Positions 42,861-52,285 of a stretch of DNA of 64,000 bases are shown piece after piece. Origin of the DNA: Flavihumibacter petaseus NBRC 106054 (lineage in GTDB: Bacteria > Bacteroidota > Bacteroidia > Chitinophagales > Chitinophagaceae); contig NZ_BBWV01000001.1 of the NCBI RefSeq assembly GCF_000974785.1, positions 620,001 to 684,000 on the forward strand. The letters are read 5' to 3'. A program made the translations under genes and the position numbers. Each line of letters begins with the position of its first letter. Position 1 is the stretch's first letter. The notes below the pieces were generated by a model. It was not told the origin of the DNA, did not search any database, and saw nothing but the letters and a program-made list of their open reading frames with translations.

Positions 42861-45169
42861 AAACTTACTGTAGCAAGGGTAATGAGCAATGCCAGTATAC
42901 CTGCGATGATAAACACTTCCGCTCCTATTGTTACGCGGTAATCATATCCCGATAACCAGTGCTGCAGGAAATACCAGGCAACCGGTGTGCTGATCAAAAT
43001 ACTGATGAAAACCAGTATGGCAAAATCTTTGGAAAGCAGCATCCACACCTGTCCCACTGAGGCACCCAATACTTTCCTGATCCCGATCTCCTTGTTGCGT
43101 TGCTCGGCCATATAGGCTGCGAGCCCGAACAGTCCCAGGCAAGAGATACAAATTGCCAGCAAGGCGAAAATGCCCGACAACTTGCCGATCATCTGTTCAA
43201 GATTAAACTTTTGAGCATAGTCATGATCAGCGAAACTATAATCATACGAGAAAGAGGGATTGTAGCGGTTAAAGATCGCCGTTAGCTTGCTGATCGCCGT
43301 TGCAGCTGGCACCTTGTCTGCCAGCCGGTAAATCAGGCAACCCTGTGTACCTGGTTCAGTAAGGAACATCATCGGTTCGGCAGCTGCAAAAGGCGAGGCG
43401 ATCAGTGCATCCTCGATCACACCGCTGATTTCATATCTCTTTTCATTCCAGGTGATCAATTTGCCGATCGGATCCTTGATACGCATCTGGGTCATGGCCG
43501 CTTGGTTGAAGATCACCTTGGTCGTATCATCCAGGGAAGTAAAATCATGGCCCTCCCTGAATTTGATACCCATGGTTCTGAAATAATCCTGACCAATCAC
43601 AACAGTAGCCATCTCAATATTTTCATTGGGGTACATACCCGGCCAGTTGTCGACTCCCGAATGCCAGTAAATCTCTGTTGCAGGGCTCGATGCCGTGGTA
43701 ATATCTGTGATGATCTTACTTTGCAGCAATTCATTCCGGAGTGCCGTATAGTTTTTGGGAATATCGCCATTGCTCCAGGTGACCATCAGGCGATTGGTAT
43801 CAAAACCAGTGGGCCGGTTTTTCGCAAACTGGACCTGGTTGTAGATCACGATAGTGCTCACAATGAGAGCAATGGAACAGGTGAACTGGGTTACCACCAG
43901 GATCTTTCTCGAAAGGGATGAAGATGTACCGTGTTGCACTTTTCCTTTCAGCACCTGTACCGGCCGGAATGCACTCAGGTAAAGCGCGGGTTTCGCGCCG
44001 GCAGCGAGGGCTGTGATCAGTACCAACCCCAACAGGGCGATCCAGTACAGCGGTTCGCGATAGGGAACTGCAACTGATTTTCCCGCTAGCTGGTTAAAGA
44101 GTGGTAACGCCAGTTCCAGCAGGACGCACGCGAGCAGAAATGCAATAAAGGTCATTAAAAACGACTCCAGCATAAACTGAATGACCAGTTCACCGCGCAA
44201 AGAGCCGATCGCTTTACGGACGCCAACCTCACGGGCACGTTTCTCAGAACGTGCCGTGCTGAGATTTACAAAGTTGATGCAACCAATCAGCAACACGGCA
44301 ACGCCGATGATACAAAAGATCCTGATGTATTCAATGAAACCGCCGCTGTCTTTTCCGTTAACATACTTGCTGTACAGGTGCCACCGTTCCATCGGTTGCA
44401 GCACTACTTCGGAATGCTGCGCATTATAGCCCTGTTCAGACCTTGTTATTAGCCGAACTTTCTCCGCAACCAATGCAGGATTGCTGCCGGGTTTCAACTG
44501 TACGAACTGTTGCCAGCTGTTGTTCCCGAACGACTGCCGCGCCCCTTTCATATAGTCATAGGTCTGTTCCATATAGGCAAGCGGAATGATGAAAGAAAAC
44601 TGGAACGTAGAATTTGCAGGAACATCTTTCAGCACACCGGTCACTTTAAGATCGTGACGGTTTTCATATCGAATGGTCTTATTGATCGGATCCTCGCTGC
44701 CAAAAAACGCTTTGGCCATGGATTCTGAGATAACGATGGAATAGGCATCTTTCAAAGACACCCCGGGTGAGCCCTTGACCATCGGGTACCGGAATGCTTC
44801 CAGGAATTCCCCGTCGGCCACAGCACCCCTGAAGTTTAACTTCCTGTCCCCCACCATCAGACCATGCGTGCCCATCCAGTCGGAAACAATCACCCGCTCA
44901 ATTTCCGGCACCTGTTTCAATGCGTCCGCAAGCTTCAGCGAAGTAGTGGTAAAATTCAGGATCTCACCATTGCTGTCGAAATTCCGGCGCACCTGGTAGA
45001 TCTGATCGTAGCCTGGTAGAAATTTATCAAAGGAATATTCGTGGTAAACCCAAAGCCCGATGGTCAGGGCTACAGTCATGCCAAGGCTCAGGCCAAGAAT
45101 ATTGATCGCGCTGAATACCCGGTTCCTCTTCAGGTTACGCCAGGCGGTAAGAAAGAAGTTTTGAAACAT
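42806..45169 (-). CDS. MacB/FtsX-type ABC transporter permease
   Basis: 787 residues, two permease halves. N-terminal helix (VFSAINILGLSLGMTVALTI), periplasmic MacB-PCD domain, three helices near residues 280-400, a second periplasmic domain and four C-terminal helices ending in SFQSVRAALANPVSSLKDE, the usual FtsX end. The motif EKRAREVGVRKAIGSLRGEL is repeated later as EQRNKEIGIRKVLGASVGQV. Without an ATPase gene beside it the partner ATPase is encoded elsewhere, as is common in Bacteroidota. Function is lipoprotein or peptide efflux, or signalling. Confidence 0.92.
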   Translation of the reverse strand: MFQNFFLTAWRNLKRNRVFSAINILGLSLGMTVALTIGLWVYHEYSFDKFLPGYDQIYQVRRNFDSNGEILNFTTTSLKLADALKQVPEIERVIVSDWMGTHGLMVGDRKLNFRGAVADGEFLEAFRYPMVKGSPGVSLKDAYSIVISESMAKAFFGSEDPINKTIRYENRHDLKVTGVLKDVPANSTFQFSFIIPLAYMEQTYDYMKGARQSFGNNSWQQFVQLKPGSNPALVAEKVRLITRSEQGYNAQHSEVVLQPMERWHLYSKYVNGKDSGGFIEYIRIFCIIGVAVLLIGCINFVNLSTARSEKRAREVGVRKAIGSLRGELVIQFMLESFLMTFIAFLLACVLLELALPLFNQLAGKSVAVPYREPLYWIALLGLVLITALAAGAKPALYLSAFRPVQVLKGKVQHGTSSSLSRKILVVTQFTCSIALIVSTIVIYNQVQFAKNRPTGFDTNRLMVTWSNGDIPKNYTALRNELLQSKIITDITTASSPATEIYWHSGVDNWPGMYPNENIEMATVVIGQDYFRTMGIKFREGHDFTSLDDTTKVIFNQAAMTQMRIKDPIGKLITWNEKRYEISGVIEDALIASPFAAAEPMMFLTEPGTQGCLIYRLADKVPAATAISKLTAIFNRYNPSFSYDYSFADHDYAQKFNLEQMIGKLSGIFALLAICISCLGLFGLAAYMAEQRNKEIGIRKVLGASVGQVWMLLSKDFAILVFISILISTPVAWYFLQHWLSGYDYRVTIGAEVFIIAGILALLITLATVSFQSVRAALANPVSSLKDE

Positions 45170-45283
45170 GGTGAAGGTTTCGGTTCAATCTTATGTGCCA
45201 AATCTCTTACCGATATTGTAAATGCCTTGAAGTCAATCAACTAGCTGCTTACGAAGGTGTCCGGATGTACCCTTTTGATACAG

Positions 45284-45304
45284 AAACCGTCCGATAGCGG
45301 ACGG
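45284..45304 (-). terminator. Intrinsic terminator after rimM
   Basis: 7-bp GC-rich perfect stem CCGTCCG/CGGACGG with the tetraloop ATAG, 8 nt after the rimM stop on the minus strand, followed by TTTCTGT. The T tract is short. Confidence 0.6.
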
Positions 45305-45312
45305 CCGGGAGA

Positions 45313-45840
45313 TCAGCGGTAGAGGTCCAATAATCCTTCGGGGAGATTCAGGTAAAGCTTTCGTTGCCGTTGATCTGCTTTCAGCAGAGTTTCCGCATGG
45401 ATGGGAATCAATGCTTCTTTGCCGTTCAGGTCGATCCTGCAAAGGACCTGGTGCGGTTGCTCGATCACTTCGAGGATCTCGCCCAGGTTTTCTTCTGTTC
45501 CCTTTTTATCTTTATTGATGATGGAAAAACCCAGGAAAGAAAGTGTGGCTTCTTTGGATACGTACTGGTTAAAGTCCTTTTCTTCGAGCCAGACAGCCTT
45601 CTGGTTCAGCTTCAATGCCGTTTCACGGGTATCCACCCCTTCTATCCGGAGAAAGATCTCCGATTCGTTTTTTACCCGCGTTGCGGTCAGGAAATAAGGG
45701 AGAAACTCGCCTTTCTTCATTTCGATAAAGATCGTTTCAAGTCCCTTCAGGGCAGTCTTCTTTCCGAGTGCATGTTTCAGTACCACTTCTCCCTGCGTAC
45801 CGAAAGTCCCGGCAATTTTTCCGATGGATAAATAATTCAC
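45313..45840 (-). CDS. rimM: Ribosome maturation factor RimM
   Basis: 175 residues with a GTG start (NYLSIGKIAGTFGTQGEVVL). RimM N-terminal beta-barrel (GKIAGTFGTQGEV) and PRC-barrel (LGFSIINKDKKGTEENLGEI, ALIPIHAETLLKADQRQRKL, then LPEGLLDLYR) are both present. It binds S19 and helps mature the 30S head. It follows rpsP after a 58-nt spacer that contains a strong hairpin. trmD and rplS, which follow rimM in many bacteria, are absent here. Confidence 0.93.
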   Translation of the reverse strand: MNYLSIGKIAGTFGTQGEVVLKHALGKKTALKGLETIFIEMKKGEFLPYFLTATRVKNESEIFLRIEGVDTRETALKLNQKAVWLEEKDFNQYVSKEATLSFLGFSIINKDKKGTEENLGEILEVIEQPHQVLCRIDLNGKEALIPIHAETLLKADQRQRKLYLNLPEGLLDLYR

Positions 45841-45846
45841 GGCTGT

Positions 45847-45879
45847 AAATAAAAATCCCGGTACGTGGCGTACCGGGAT
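45847..45879 (-). terminator. Hairpin terminator/attenuator between rpsP and rimM
   Basis: 11-bp perfect stem with a 3-nt loop (ATCCCGGTACG at 45855-45865, CGTACCGGGAT at 45869-45879) followed on the minus strand by TTTTTATTT. Sits 19 nt after the rpsP stop and 15 nt before rimM. Confidence 0.75.
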
Positions 45880-45898
45880 GAATTGAAGCGAATTTTTT

Positions 45899-46345
45899 TT
45901 ATTCCGCTACGCCACCTTCCTGACGGGGTTGCGGCCTTCTGTTTCCACCAGCGGGGAAACGGCGCACCTGGCGTTGTTTGCGGTGTTCGTCACTGCGTTT
46001 CTTCAACTGAGCTTCGTGTTCCTTATGCCAAACTTCGAATTTGGTCATAGCGGTAACATCATCGAACAAGCCCAGTTTCACGCCACGCAGCAGGTGTTTC
46101 AAATACAATACGCCCTTGAAAGACAGGATACGACGCACGGTATCAGTGGGTTCAGCACCTTTGTGCAGCCAATCAAGCGCACGCTGGCGGTCCAATTGAA
46201 TAGTAGCGGGAACTGTCAGAGGGTTGTAAGTACCGATCTTCTGGATGAATTTACCATCCCGGGGTGCACGGGCATCAGCCACTACGATGAAGTAGAAGGG
46301 CCTTTTCTTGCTGCCGTGACGCTGCAATCTCATTTTAACTGGCAT
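45899..46345 (-). CDS. rpsP: 30S ribosomal protein S16
   Basis: 148 residues from [20 protein letters not shown]; the longer frame is not used. The S16 core ([20 protein letters not shown], then [20 protein letters not shown]) fills the first 85 or so residues; a basic C-terminal extension rich in Arg/Lys/Gln is typical of Bacteroidota S16. It has a textbook promoter at 46400-46430 and a terminator-like hairpin after it. Confidence 0.97.
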   Translation of the reverse strand: MPVKMRLQRHGSKKRPFYFIVVADARAPRDGKFIQKIGTYNPLTVPATIQLDRQRALDWLHKGAEPTDTVRRILSFKGVLYLKHLLRGVKLGLFDDVTAMTKFEVWHKEHEAQLKKRSDEHRKQRQVRRFPAGGNRRPQPRQEGGVAE

Positions 46346-46399
46346 CGTAAATAAAAATTTAAATGCGTGAATAAATAGGGTTTCCGTTGATAAGGACTG

Positions 46400-46430
46400 C
46401 AAAAGTAGCAATCCGTTCAGTTATTGCAAA
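46400..46430 (-). promoter_or_regulatory. Promoter of rpsP (TTTG/TTG -33 and TACTTTTG -7)
   Basis: On the minus strand TTTG (46430-46427), then a 19-nt spacer, then TACTTTTG (46407-46400). Both elements and the spacing match the Bacteroidota promoter consensus. The start site would lie about 50 nt before the rpsP ATG. Confidence 0.8.
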
Positions 46431-46458
46431 CTAAAAAATTATTAAAGCATTTCAAAGC

Positions 46459-47793
46459 CTAGCGCCTGCCAAATCCACCCATTCCAGGCATTTTTCCGCC
46501 CATAGGCATTTTGTTCATCATTTTCATCATGTCCTTCATCTGTTCGAACTGCTTCATAAAGGCATTCACTTCGTTCAGGTCTTTACCACTGCCGCTGGCG
46601 ATCCGCTTACGGCGGCTGCCATCGATCACATCAGGGTTTGCCCGCTCGAAAGGTGTCATGGAATTGATCATGGCTTCAATGCCTTTGAAGGCGTCGTCGC
46701 TGATATCAATATCCTTGATGGCCTTCCCCACACCCGGGATCATCGCCAGCAGGTCTTTTATATTTCCCATTTTCTTGATCTGTTCGAGCTGCTGCTTGAA
46801 ATCGCTGAAGTCAAACTGGTTCTTGCGGATCTTTTTTTCCAGTTTTTTGGCTTCTGCTTCGTCGAATTGCGCCTGGGCACGTTCAACGAGCGTAGTGATA
46901 TCACCCATTCCCAGGATTCGTTGCGCCATCCTTTCCGGGTAAAACACATCAAGCGTATCCAGCTTTTCGCCGCTGCTGACGAATTTGATCGGCTTTTTAA
47001 CTACATATTTAATGGACAGGGCAGCACCACCACGGGTGTCGCCATCGAGTTTGGTGAGTACGACACCGGAAAAATCCAGCCTTTCATTAAAGGCCCGGGC
47101 GGTATTCACCGCATCCTGGCCCGTCATGGAATCTACTACGAACAGAATTTCCTGCGGGTTTACCGCGGCTTTCACGTTCGCCACCTCGTTCATCATCGCC
47201 TCGTCAATGGCCAGACGGCCTGCCGTATCGATGATCACCACATTCTTATTCAGGGAACGCGCCTGGGCTACCGCCTTCCGCGCAATATCAACAGCATCCT
47301 TGTTCTCCGGTTCGCTGAATACATCAACTCCGATCTGTCCTCCCAGCACCTTCAGCTGGTCGATCGCTGCCGGACGGTAAATATCCGCCGCAACAAGCAA
47401 TGGACTCAGCCCCTTCTTGTTCTTCAGAAAATTGGCCAGTTTACCGCTGAATGTCGTCTTACCCGAGCCCTGCAATCCTGCGATCAGGATCACAGCCGGA
47501 TTGCCCTTGGCGTTGAAAACAGCTTCTTCGCCTCCCATCAGCGTCACCAGCTCGTCTTTGACGATCTTGACCATCAGCTGGCCGGGGCTCACCGCAGTTA
47601 AAACCTTCTCCCCCATTGCCTTATCCTTCACGGTGTCCGTGAATTCCTTGGCAATTTTATAGTTGACGTCGGCATCCACTAGGGCCCTGCGGATCTCCTT
47701 TACTGTTGCTGCTATATTGAGTTCTGTAATTCTTCCCTCGCCTTTGATCTGCTTAAAGGCCGATTCCAGTTTCTCACTTAATGATTCGAACAT
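46459..47793 (-). CDS. ffh: Signal recognition particle protein
   Basis: 444 residues. N domain, then a GTPase G domain with P-loop GLQGSGKTTFSGKL, DTAGRLAIDEAMMNEV and TKLDGDTRGGAALS, then the Met-rich M domain (FKQQLEQIKKMGNIKDLLAM, then FMKQFEQMKDMMKMMNKMPM). It binds 4.5S RNA and signal sequences to target proteins to the membrane. It precedes rpsP by 113 nt on the same strand and follows rpoD. Confidence 0.97.
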   Translation of the reverse strand: MFESLSEKLESAFKQIKGEGRITELNIAATVKEIRRALVDADVNYKIAKEFTDTVKDKAMGEKVLTAVSPGQLMVKIVKDELVTLMGGEEAVFNAKGNPAVILIAGLQGSGKTTFSGKLANFLKNKKGLSPLLVAADIYRPAAIDQLKVLGGQIGVDVFSEPENKDAVDIARKAVAQARSLNKNVVIIDTAGRLAIDEAMMNEVANVKAAVNPQEILFVVDSMTGQDAVNTARAFNERLDFSGVVLTKLDGDTRGGAALSIKYVVKKPIKFVSSGEKLDTLDVFYPERMAQRILGMGDITTLVERAQAQFDEAEAKKLEKKIRKNQFDFSDFKQQLEQIKKMGNIKDLLAMIPGVGKAIKDIDISDDAFKGIEAMINSMTPFERANPDVIDGSRRKRIASGSGKDLNEVNAFMKQFEQMKDMMKMMNKMPMGGKMPGMGGFGRR

Positions 47794-47810
47794 AGATTCC
47801 GGTTTGCGAA

Positions 47811-47838
47811 TAAAAAAGCCATCCCCTGCGGGATGGCT
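47811..47838 (-). terminator. Intrinsic terminator of rpoD
   Basis: 9-bp stem AGCCATCCC/GGGATGGCT with the loop CTGC; on the minus strand it runs into TTTTTTATT. It lies 30 nt after the rpoD stop. Confidence 0.8.
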
Positions 47839-47840
47839 GG

Positions 47841-47848
47841 CAAATATA
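47841..47848 (-). promoter_or_regulatory. Candidate -7 box TATATTTG for ffh
   Basis: On the minus strand TATATTTG matches TAnnTTTG and lies just before the rpoD terminator stem, so transcription would start inside or at the edge of that hairpin. No TTG at the canonical distance. Confidence 0.45.
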
Positions 47849-47867
47849 GCATAAAATGTATAACCGG

Positions 47868-48737
47868 TTAAACGCCCAGGTAAGTGCGCAATTGCATACT
47901 CCTGGAGTTGGTTTTAAGCTTGGTAATGGCCTTGTCCTTGATCTGGCGAACCCGTTCACGGGTGAGGTTGAACTTTTCCCCGATATCCTCGAGGCTCATC
48001 GGATGATCAACACCAATACCGAAGAAGTAACAGATCACTTCTTTCTGCCTTTCCGTAAGCACCTGCATGGAACGATCGATCTCCATCCGGAGACTCTCAT
48101 CATGCTCGATATTCTTGTCGGTACGCTCGGCATTGGGATTTTCCAGTACATCGATCATGGTATTCTCCTCGCCTTCACTCAGCGGCGTATCCATGCTCAC
48201 GTGGCGGGCGGCAATCCCCAGGGTAGCCGATACTTCCTCCGTGTCGATTTCCAGCAATTCGGCGAGTTCTTCGGGCGAAGGTTCCCGCTCAAATTCCTGT
48301 TCCAGCTGGCTGAATGCTTTCTGAATGCGGTTGGTGAGGCCGACTTTATTGAGCGGCAGGCGGACGATCCGGCTTTGTTCAGCCAGCGCCTGCAGAATAC
48401 TCTGGCGGATCCACCAGACAGCGTAGGAGATGAATTTGAATCCACGCGTTTCATCAAATCGCTGTGCAGCCTTGATCAGGCCAAGGTTTCCCTCGTTGAT
48501 CAGGTCAGGGAGCGATAAACCCTGGTTCTGGTATTGCTTGGATACCGAAACCACGAAACGCAGGTTGGCACGGGTAAGCCTGTCCAGGGCGCGTTGATCC
48601 CCCTGCTTAATGAGGCGGGCAAGACGAACTTCTTCTTCCGGACTGATCAGCTCCACTTTCCCGATTTCCTGGAGGTACTTTTCCAGGGATTGGGACTCCC
48701 GGTTTGTAATGGATTTGGAAATTTTGAGTTGACGCAT
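47868..48737 (-). CDS. rpoD: Primary sigma factor RpoD/SigA
   Basis: 289 residues from [20 protein letters not shown], the standard Bacteroidota opening; an ATG two codons upstream (48743) is also possible. Short primary sigma without region 1.1: regions 2 ([60 protein letters not shown]), 3 ([20 protein letters not shown]) and 4 ([20 protein letters not shown], then [20 protein letters not shown]) are intact. It recognises the TTG/TAnnTTTG promoters seen in this window. Terminated at 47811-47838. Confidence 0.96.
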   Translation of the reverse strand: MRQLKISKSITNRESQSLEKYLQEIGKVELISPEEEVRLARLIKQGDQRALDRLTRANLRFVVSVSKQYQNQGLSLPDLINEGNLGLIKAAQRFDETRGFKFISYAVWWIRQSILQALAEQSRIVRLPLNKVGLTNRIQKAFSQLEQEFEREPSPEELAELLEIDTEEVSATLGIAARHVSMDTPLSEGEENTMIDVLENPNAERTDKNIEHDESLRMEIDRSMQVLTERQKEVICYFFGIGVDHPMSLEDIGEKFNLTRERVRQIKDKAITKLKTNSRSMQLRTYLGV

Positions 48738-49062
48738 GCTCATAGGCGGGCGGTTTTAGAGGTTTAGTTTTTTTTCAAAAGGTGAATAGGTTTCATTTCC
48801 ATATAACGATGAAATGCAATTTTTCTTGCACATGAGTCCTTGCATTTTACCGATAGGGTTTCACAGCAATTTAACATTTCGTAATCCTTTTTCCAAAAAA
48901 TTTACCACTAAAAGATTGTGATTCAGGGATAAAACCCTGTTTTTGTTCAGGTAATTGGGTAGATTTCTTTAACAAAAAATACTTGGTGGATAATTTTGCG
49001 GCATTATTAATTTTTCTATTATTGCAGTGATCGCATTACTTTAAGATCGTTATTGACAGGAG
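48738..49062. other. Intergenic region upstream of rpoD and of the START-like gene
   Basis: Over 300 nt with no gene, AT-rich. It holds an inverted repeat TTTCATTTC/GATGAAATG (48791-48816), a hairpin CAGGG-ATAAAA-CCCTG followed by TTTTTG (48924-48945), and the box TAATTTTG at 48991. No exact TAnnTTTG box faces rpoD; CAAAAAATA at 48973 (TATTTTTTG on the minus strand) is one base off in spacing. Confidence 0.6.
48991..48998 (+). promoter_or_regulatory. Candidate -7 box TAATTTTG
   Basis: Matches TAnnTTTG, 64 nt before the ATG at 49063. TTT rather than TTG at the -33 distance. Confidence 0.45.
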
Positions 49063-49443
49063 ATGAGTAAGAAACAATTGTACACTTTGGAATATCCGGT
49101 AAGGTGTTCGCCCAGCATTTTGTATGAATTTTTGAGTACCCCGGCCGGATTGCAGGAATGGTTCGCCGATAAAGTTGACGAGAGAGACCAGATATTCAGT
49201 TTTTCCTGGAACGGATCAATTGATAAGGCAGAGGTCCTGGAAAGTGAAGAGAACAGTTTTATCCGCTTCCACTGGCTTCACGCCCCTAAAGATGAATTTT
49301 TTGAGTTCCGCATAGAGAAGTCCGAGGTCACCAACCAGACCATTCTGGTGATCAACGATTTTGCCGACAAAAAAGAAATCAAGGACGCAGGCCAGCTCTG
49401 GGGATACCAGGTAAAAGACCTCTTCCACCGACTGGGGAATTAA
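49063..49443 (+). CDS. START-like (SRPBCC fold) protein
   Basis: 126 residues. Begins MSKKQLYTLEYPVRCSPSIL, then YEFLSTPAGLQEWFADKVDE, typical of START-like/AHSA1-type domains of Bacteroidota; later EFRIEKSEVTNQTILVINDF and LWGYQVKDLFHRLGN. Hydrophobic ligand-binding cavity expected; ligand unknown. Its stop overlaps the convergent stop of the next gene (TTAA). Confidence 0.82.
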   Translation: MSKKQLYTLEYPVRCSPSILYEFLSTPAGLQEWFADKVDERDQIFSFSWNGSIDKAEVLESEENSFIRFHWLHAPKDEFFEFRIEKSEVTNQTILVINDFADKKEIKDAGQLWGYQVKDLFHRLGN

Positions 49444-50057
49444 TACCGTTTTTCAGCCAACAATTCCAGCCAATACCTGAAACTGCTTTCGAGGAAAGCA
49501 GGAGTATCGCTCCATGCCTGAAGCGGCAGTTGTCTTGCCAGTTTAAGTACATCCTGCCTCATCAGTGTTTCCTTCAGCATTTCCATATTGATGGCATTCA
49601 GCGGTTGATAATTGTCCGCCGAAAAATCATGCTCCCACGGTGATGGATGAACGCCGTAATAAAGTGTTGCTGTCACCTCAGGAGGCAGCGTGGATATATT
49701 TTCCACCACCAAAGCTTTGAATTTTCCCGATACCTGTAAGGTGCTGGAGAAAAAGTTACCCCACCAGAAGAATTGCCTCACAGCAAGGGTTTGTTCGCGG
49801 TTGAAATCGCGGATCAGATCCAGCATTACCCAGGGCAATTCCCGGTAACGCTCTCCGCGTGACAATTTGGGTGGCAATGCAAAACATGATGCAGGCAAAG
49901 TTTTCCGCCGGCTTTCCAGGAACTGAAGTGCCCATTCATGATGCTCCCCCAACAGCTGCATCACTTTCTGAATGATCACATTCTTCGTTAAAATGAACGC
50001 GGCATCTTCCACCAATTCCTGTTCCTTCCCGGAAAGCTGTATTTTTACCCCGCTCAT
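49440..50057 (-). CDS. Conserved-looking hypothetical protein
   Basis: 205 residues, no signal peptide or membrane helix. It reads as a well-folded helical protein (KEQELVEDAAFILTKNVIIQ, KVMQLLGEHHEWALQFLESR, LPWVMLDLIRDFNREQTLAV) with several Trp. I do not recognise the family. Divergent from the LptF/G gene with 33 nt between starts, so the two share a promoter region; convergent with the START-like gene, stops overlapping. Confidence 0.65.
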   Translation of the reverse strand: MSGVKIQLSGKEQELVEDAAFILTKNVIIQKVMQLLGEHHEWALQFLESRRKTLPASCFALPPKLSRGERYRELPWVMLDLIRDFNREQTLAVRQFFWWGNFFSSTLQVSGKFKALVVENISTLPPEVTATLYYGVHPSPWEHDFSADNYQPLNAINMEMLKETLMRQDVLKLARQLPLQAWSDTPAFLESSFRYWLELLAEKRY

Positions 50058-50090
50058 CGGGTAAAGTTATTTCAAATTCATTCCCTTTCC

Positions 50091-51512
50091 GTGTTCAAAA
50101 AGCTCGACATTCTCATACTGAAAGCCTTTATCGGTCCCTTTATCGCTACATTTTTCATTACGCTTTTTGTGCTGGTGTTACAGTTCTTCTGGCTGTACAT
50201 CGACGATATCGTGGGAAAAGGACTGGATCTCTTCACCATAGGTCAGCTGATCAGTTATGTAGCCGCAACCGTGGTACCCCTGGCACTTCCCCTTGCTATC
50301 CTGCTCTCCAGCATCATGACCTTCGGTAACCTGGGGGAAACTTTTGAACTGGTGGCCATCAAATCTGCCGGCATCTCCCTGCTGCGGTTCATGCGCCCGC
50401 TTCTGGTGGTAAGCATCCTGATCTGCGGTGTCGCCTTTCTTTTCAACAACTATATTATCCCGGTCTCGAATCTCCGCCTCAACCGGCTGAAATACGATAT
50501 CATCAATAAAAAACCGGCATTCGACCTCCGCGAAGGTGCATTTTACACAACACTTCCGGGCTATGCCATCAAGGTGGGTAAAAAAGAAAAAGACGATTCT
50601 ACCCTTACCGATATCATCATCTTTGAAAAAGACCGTACCCTGCAGGATAATATCATCATTGCCAAAAAAGGCATTATGAAAGTGTCCGCAGACAAAAGAT
50701 TTCTTGAATTCAAACTGCTCGACGGATGGCGGTATGCTGAACGGGGTTCAAGGGTGAACCTGAACTCCGAATATATCCGGCTCGGATTTAAGGAATTCAA
50801 AAAGGTGTTTGACATGAGCTCTCTGCAGCTTGGCAAAACAGAAGATAGCCTGTTCAAAGACAATTACCAGATGCTGAGTGTGCGGCAACTGAATGTTGCC
50901 ATCGACTCACTGAGCCGCATAAACGATGTATTCCGGAAAAAAACCAACACGGAAATCTCTCCCTACGTCACTTTTGTAAAACAGATCGATACCGGCTGGG
51001 TGCAACCGGCCAGGTTTACAAAGGTCGACTCCCTCAACCAGATCATTCCCGACAGTGCATTCACACAGGCCAATGAGCGGGTAGTATCACAGCTGTCAAT
51101 CGTAAAAAGTACCCTCGACATCAATAAGACAGACTTCGAGAACAGGTCAAAAAACCTGCGTTTTCATAAAATGGCATGGCACGAAAAGTTCACGCTTTCC
51201 ATCGCCTGCCTGGTCTTGTTTTTGATTGGGGCGCCGTTGGGCTCGATCATCAGGAAAGGAGGAATCGGTACGCCCCTGGTTTTCGCCGTGGTGTTTTTTG
51301 TGATATTCTTCCTGTTGAACAATTTCGGTAAGAAGTTCGTGAAAGAGGATGTGATGTTACCGATAACCGGAATGTGGATGGCAACTTATGTATTGCTGCC
51401 CATAGGCTTTTTCCTGATCATTAAAGCGCTGAATGATTCCCAGTTATTCAACAAGGAATTCTACCACCGTCTTTTCCGCCGTTTCCGGCCGAAGAAGGCA
51501 GAACCGCAGTAA
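50091..51512 (+). CDS. LptF/LptG-family lipopolysaccharide export permease
   Basis: 473 residues, GTG start ([16 protein letters not shown]). Three N-terminal helices ([60 protein letters not shown]), a large periplasmic domain (residues about 135-365) and three C-terminal helices ([60 protein letters not shown]). LptF/LptG (YjgP/YjgQ) proteins pull LPS out of the inner membrane. It precedes sodB by 20 nt, possibly one transcript. Confidence 0.92.
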   Translation: MFKKLDILILKAFIGPFIATFFITLFVLVLQFFWLYIDDIVGKGLDLFTIGQLISYVAATVVPLALPLAILLSSIMTFGNLGETFELVAIKSAGISLLRFMRPLLVVSILICGVAFLFNNYIIPVSNLRLNRLKYDIINKKPAFDLREGAFYTTLPGYAIKVGKKEKDDSTLTDIIIFEKDRTLQDNIIIAKKGIMKVSADKRFLEFKLLDGWRYAERGSRVNLNSEYIRLGFKEFKKVFDMSSLQLGKTEDSLFKDNYQMLSVRQLNVAIDSLSRINDVFRKKTNTEISPYVTFVKQIDTGWVQPARFTKVDSLNQIIPDSAFTQANERVVSQLSIVKSTLDINKTDFENRSKNLRFHKMAWHEKFTLSIACLVLFLIGAPLGSIIRKGGIGTPLVFAVVFFVIFFLLNNFGKKFVKEDVMLPITGMWMATYVLLPIGFFLIIKALNDSQLFNKEFYHRLFRRFRPKKAEPQ

Positions 51513-51532
51513 CTTTAATAAAACATAACAAA

Positions 51533-52285
51533 ATGAAAGCTTCGCATCCTTCCAGACGTGCTTTTATTGCCAACAGTACAAAAGCCACCATCGCCCTTGG
51601 CCTCGGAGGTACCCTGTTGTCTGAATCAGCAACAGCAGCCACTCCTTCCGTACCTGCAGCACTTTGGGTAACCGGGTTTAAACAGGATCCGCTTCCCTAT
51701 GCCTACCCTGCACTGGAACCCTCCATCGATGCACAGACGATGGAAATACATTATACCAAACACGCCGCCACTTACGCCAAAAACCTGGCGGAAGCTGCAG
51801 CAGCTGAAAAAGTAGATACCAACAAACCGGTAGAAGAACTGCTTGCCCGCATCAACAAGTACTCTGAAAAAATGCGGAACAATGCAGGAGGCCACTATAA
51901 TCATGAACTGTTCTGGAAATCCATGCGTGCACCACAGTCGGGTAACCAGCCGGGTGGAACACTGGCGGCAGCCATCAACCAGAAATTCGGTTCGTTTGAC
52001 CAGTTCAAAACAGCATTTGCCGATATCGCCAAAGCACGCTTCGGCAGCGGATGGGCCTGGCTGATCCTGAAAGATAAAAGTGTGCTGCTGACGTCCACAC
52101 CCAACCAGGACAATCCCCTGATGCCGGTTGCAGGAACAACGGGTATTCCCCTACTCGGACTCGATGTGTGGGAACATGCCTATTACCTGAAATACCAGAA
52201 CAAACGTCCCGATTATATCAATGCATGGTGGGATGTGGTGAACTGGGACTTTGTGCAATCACGGTATGATGCCGCTAACAAATAA
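51533..52285 (+). CDS. sodB: Fe/Mn superoxide dismutase with twin-arginine signal
   Basis: 250 residues. N-terminus [20 protein letters not shown] is a Tat signal (SRRAFI followed by a hydrophobic stretch), so export is predicted; most bacterial Fe/Mn SODs are cytosolic and near 200 residues. Metal ligands are all present: His in [12 protein letters not shown], His in [10 protein letters not shown], and Asp and His in [10 protein letters not shown]. Active against superoxide in the periplasm or cell surface. Its stop overlaps the next start (TAATG). Confidence 0.92.
   Translation: MKASHPSRRAFIANSTKATIALGLGGTLLSESATAATPSVPAALWVTGFKQDPLPYAYPALEPSIDAQTMEIHYTKHAATYAKNLAEAAAAEKVDTNKPVEELLARINKYSEKMRNNAGGHYNHELFWKSMRAPQSGNQPGGTLAAAINQKFGSFDQFKTAFADIAKARFGSGWAWLILKDKSVLLTSTPNQDNPLMPVAGTTGIPLLGLDVWEHAYYLKYQNKRPDYINAWWDVVNWDFVQSRYDAANK

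Noticed and set aside
48924-48945. Terminator-like hairpin CAGGG/CCCTG with T5 on the plus strand
   Set aside because: No plus-strand gene precedes it, so it has nothing to terminate; kept only as a note in the spacer entry.
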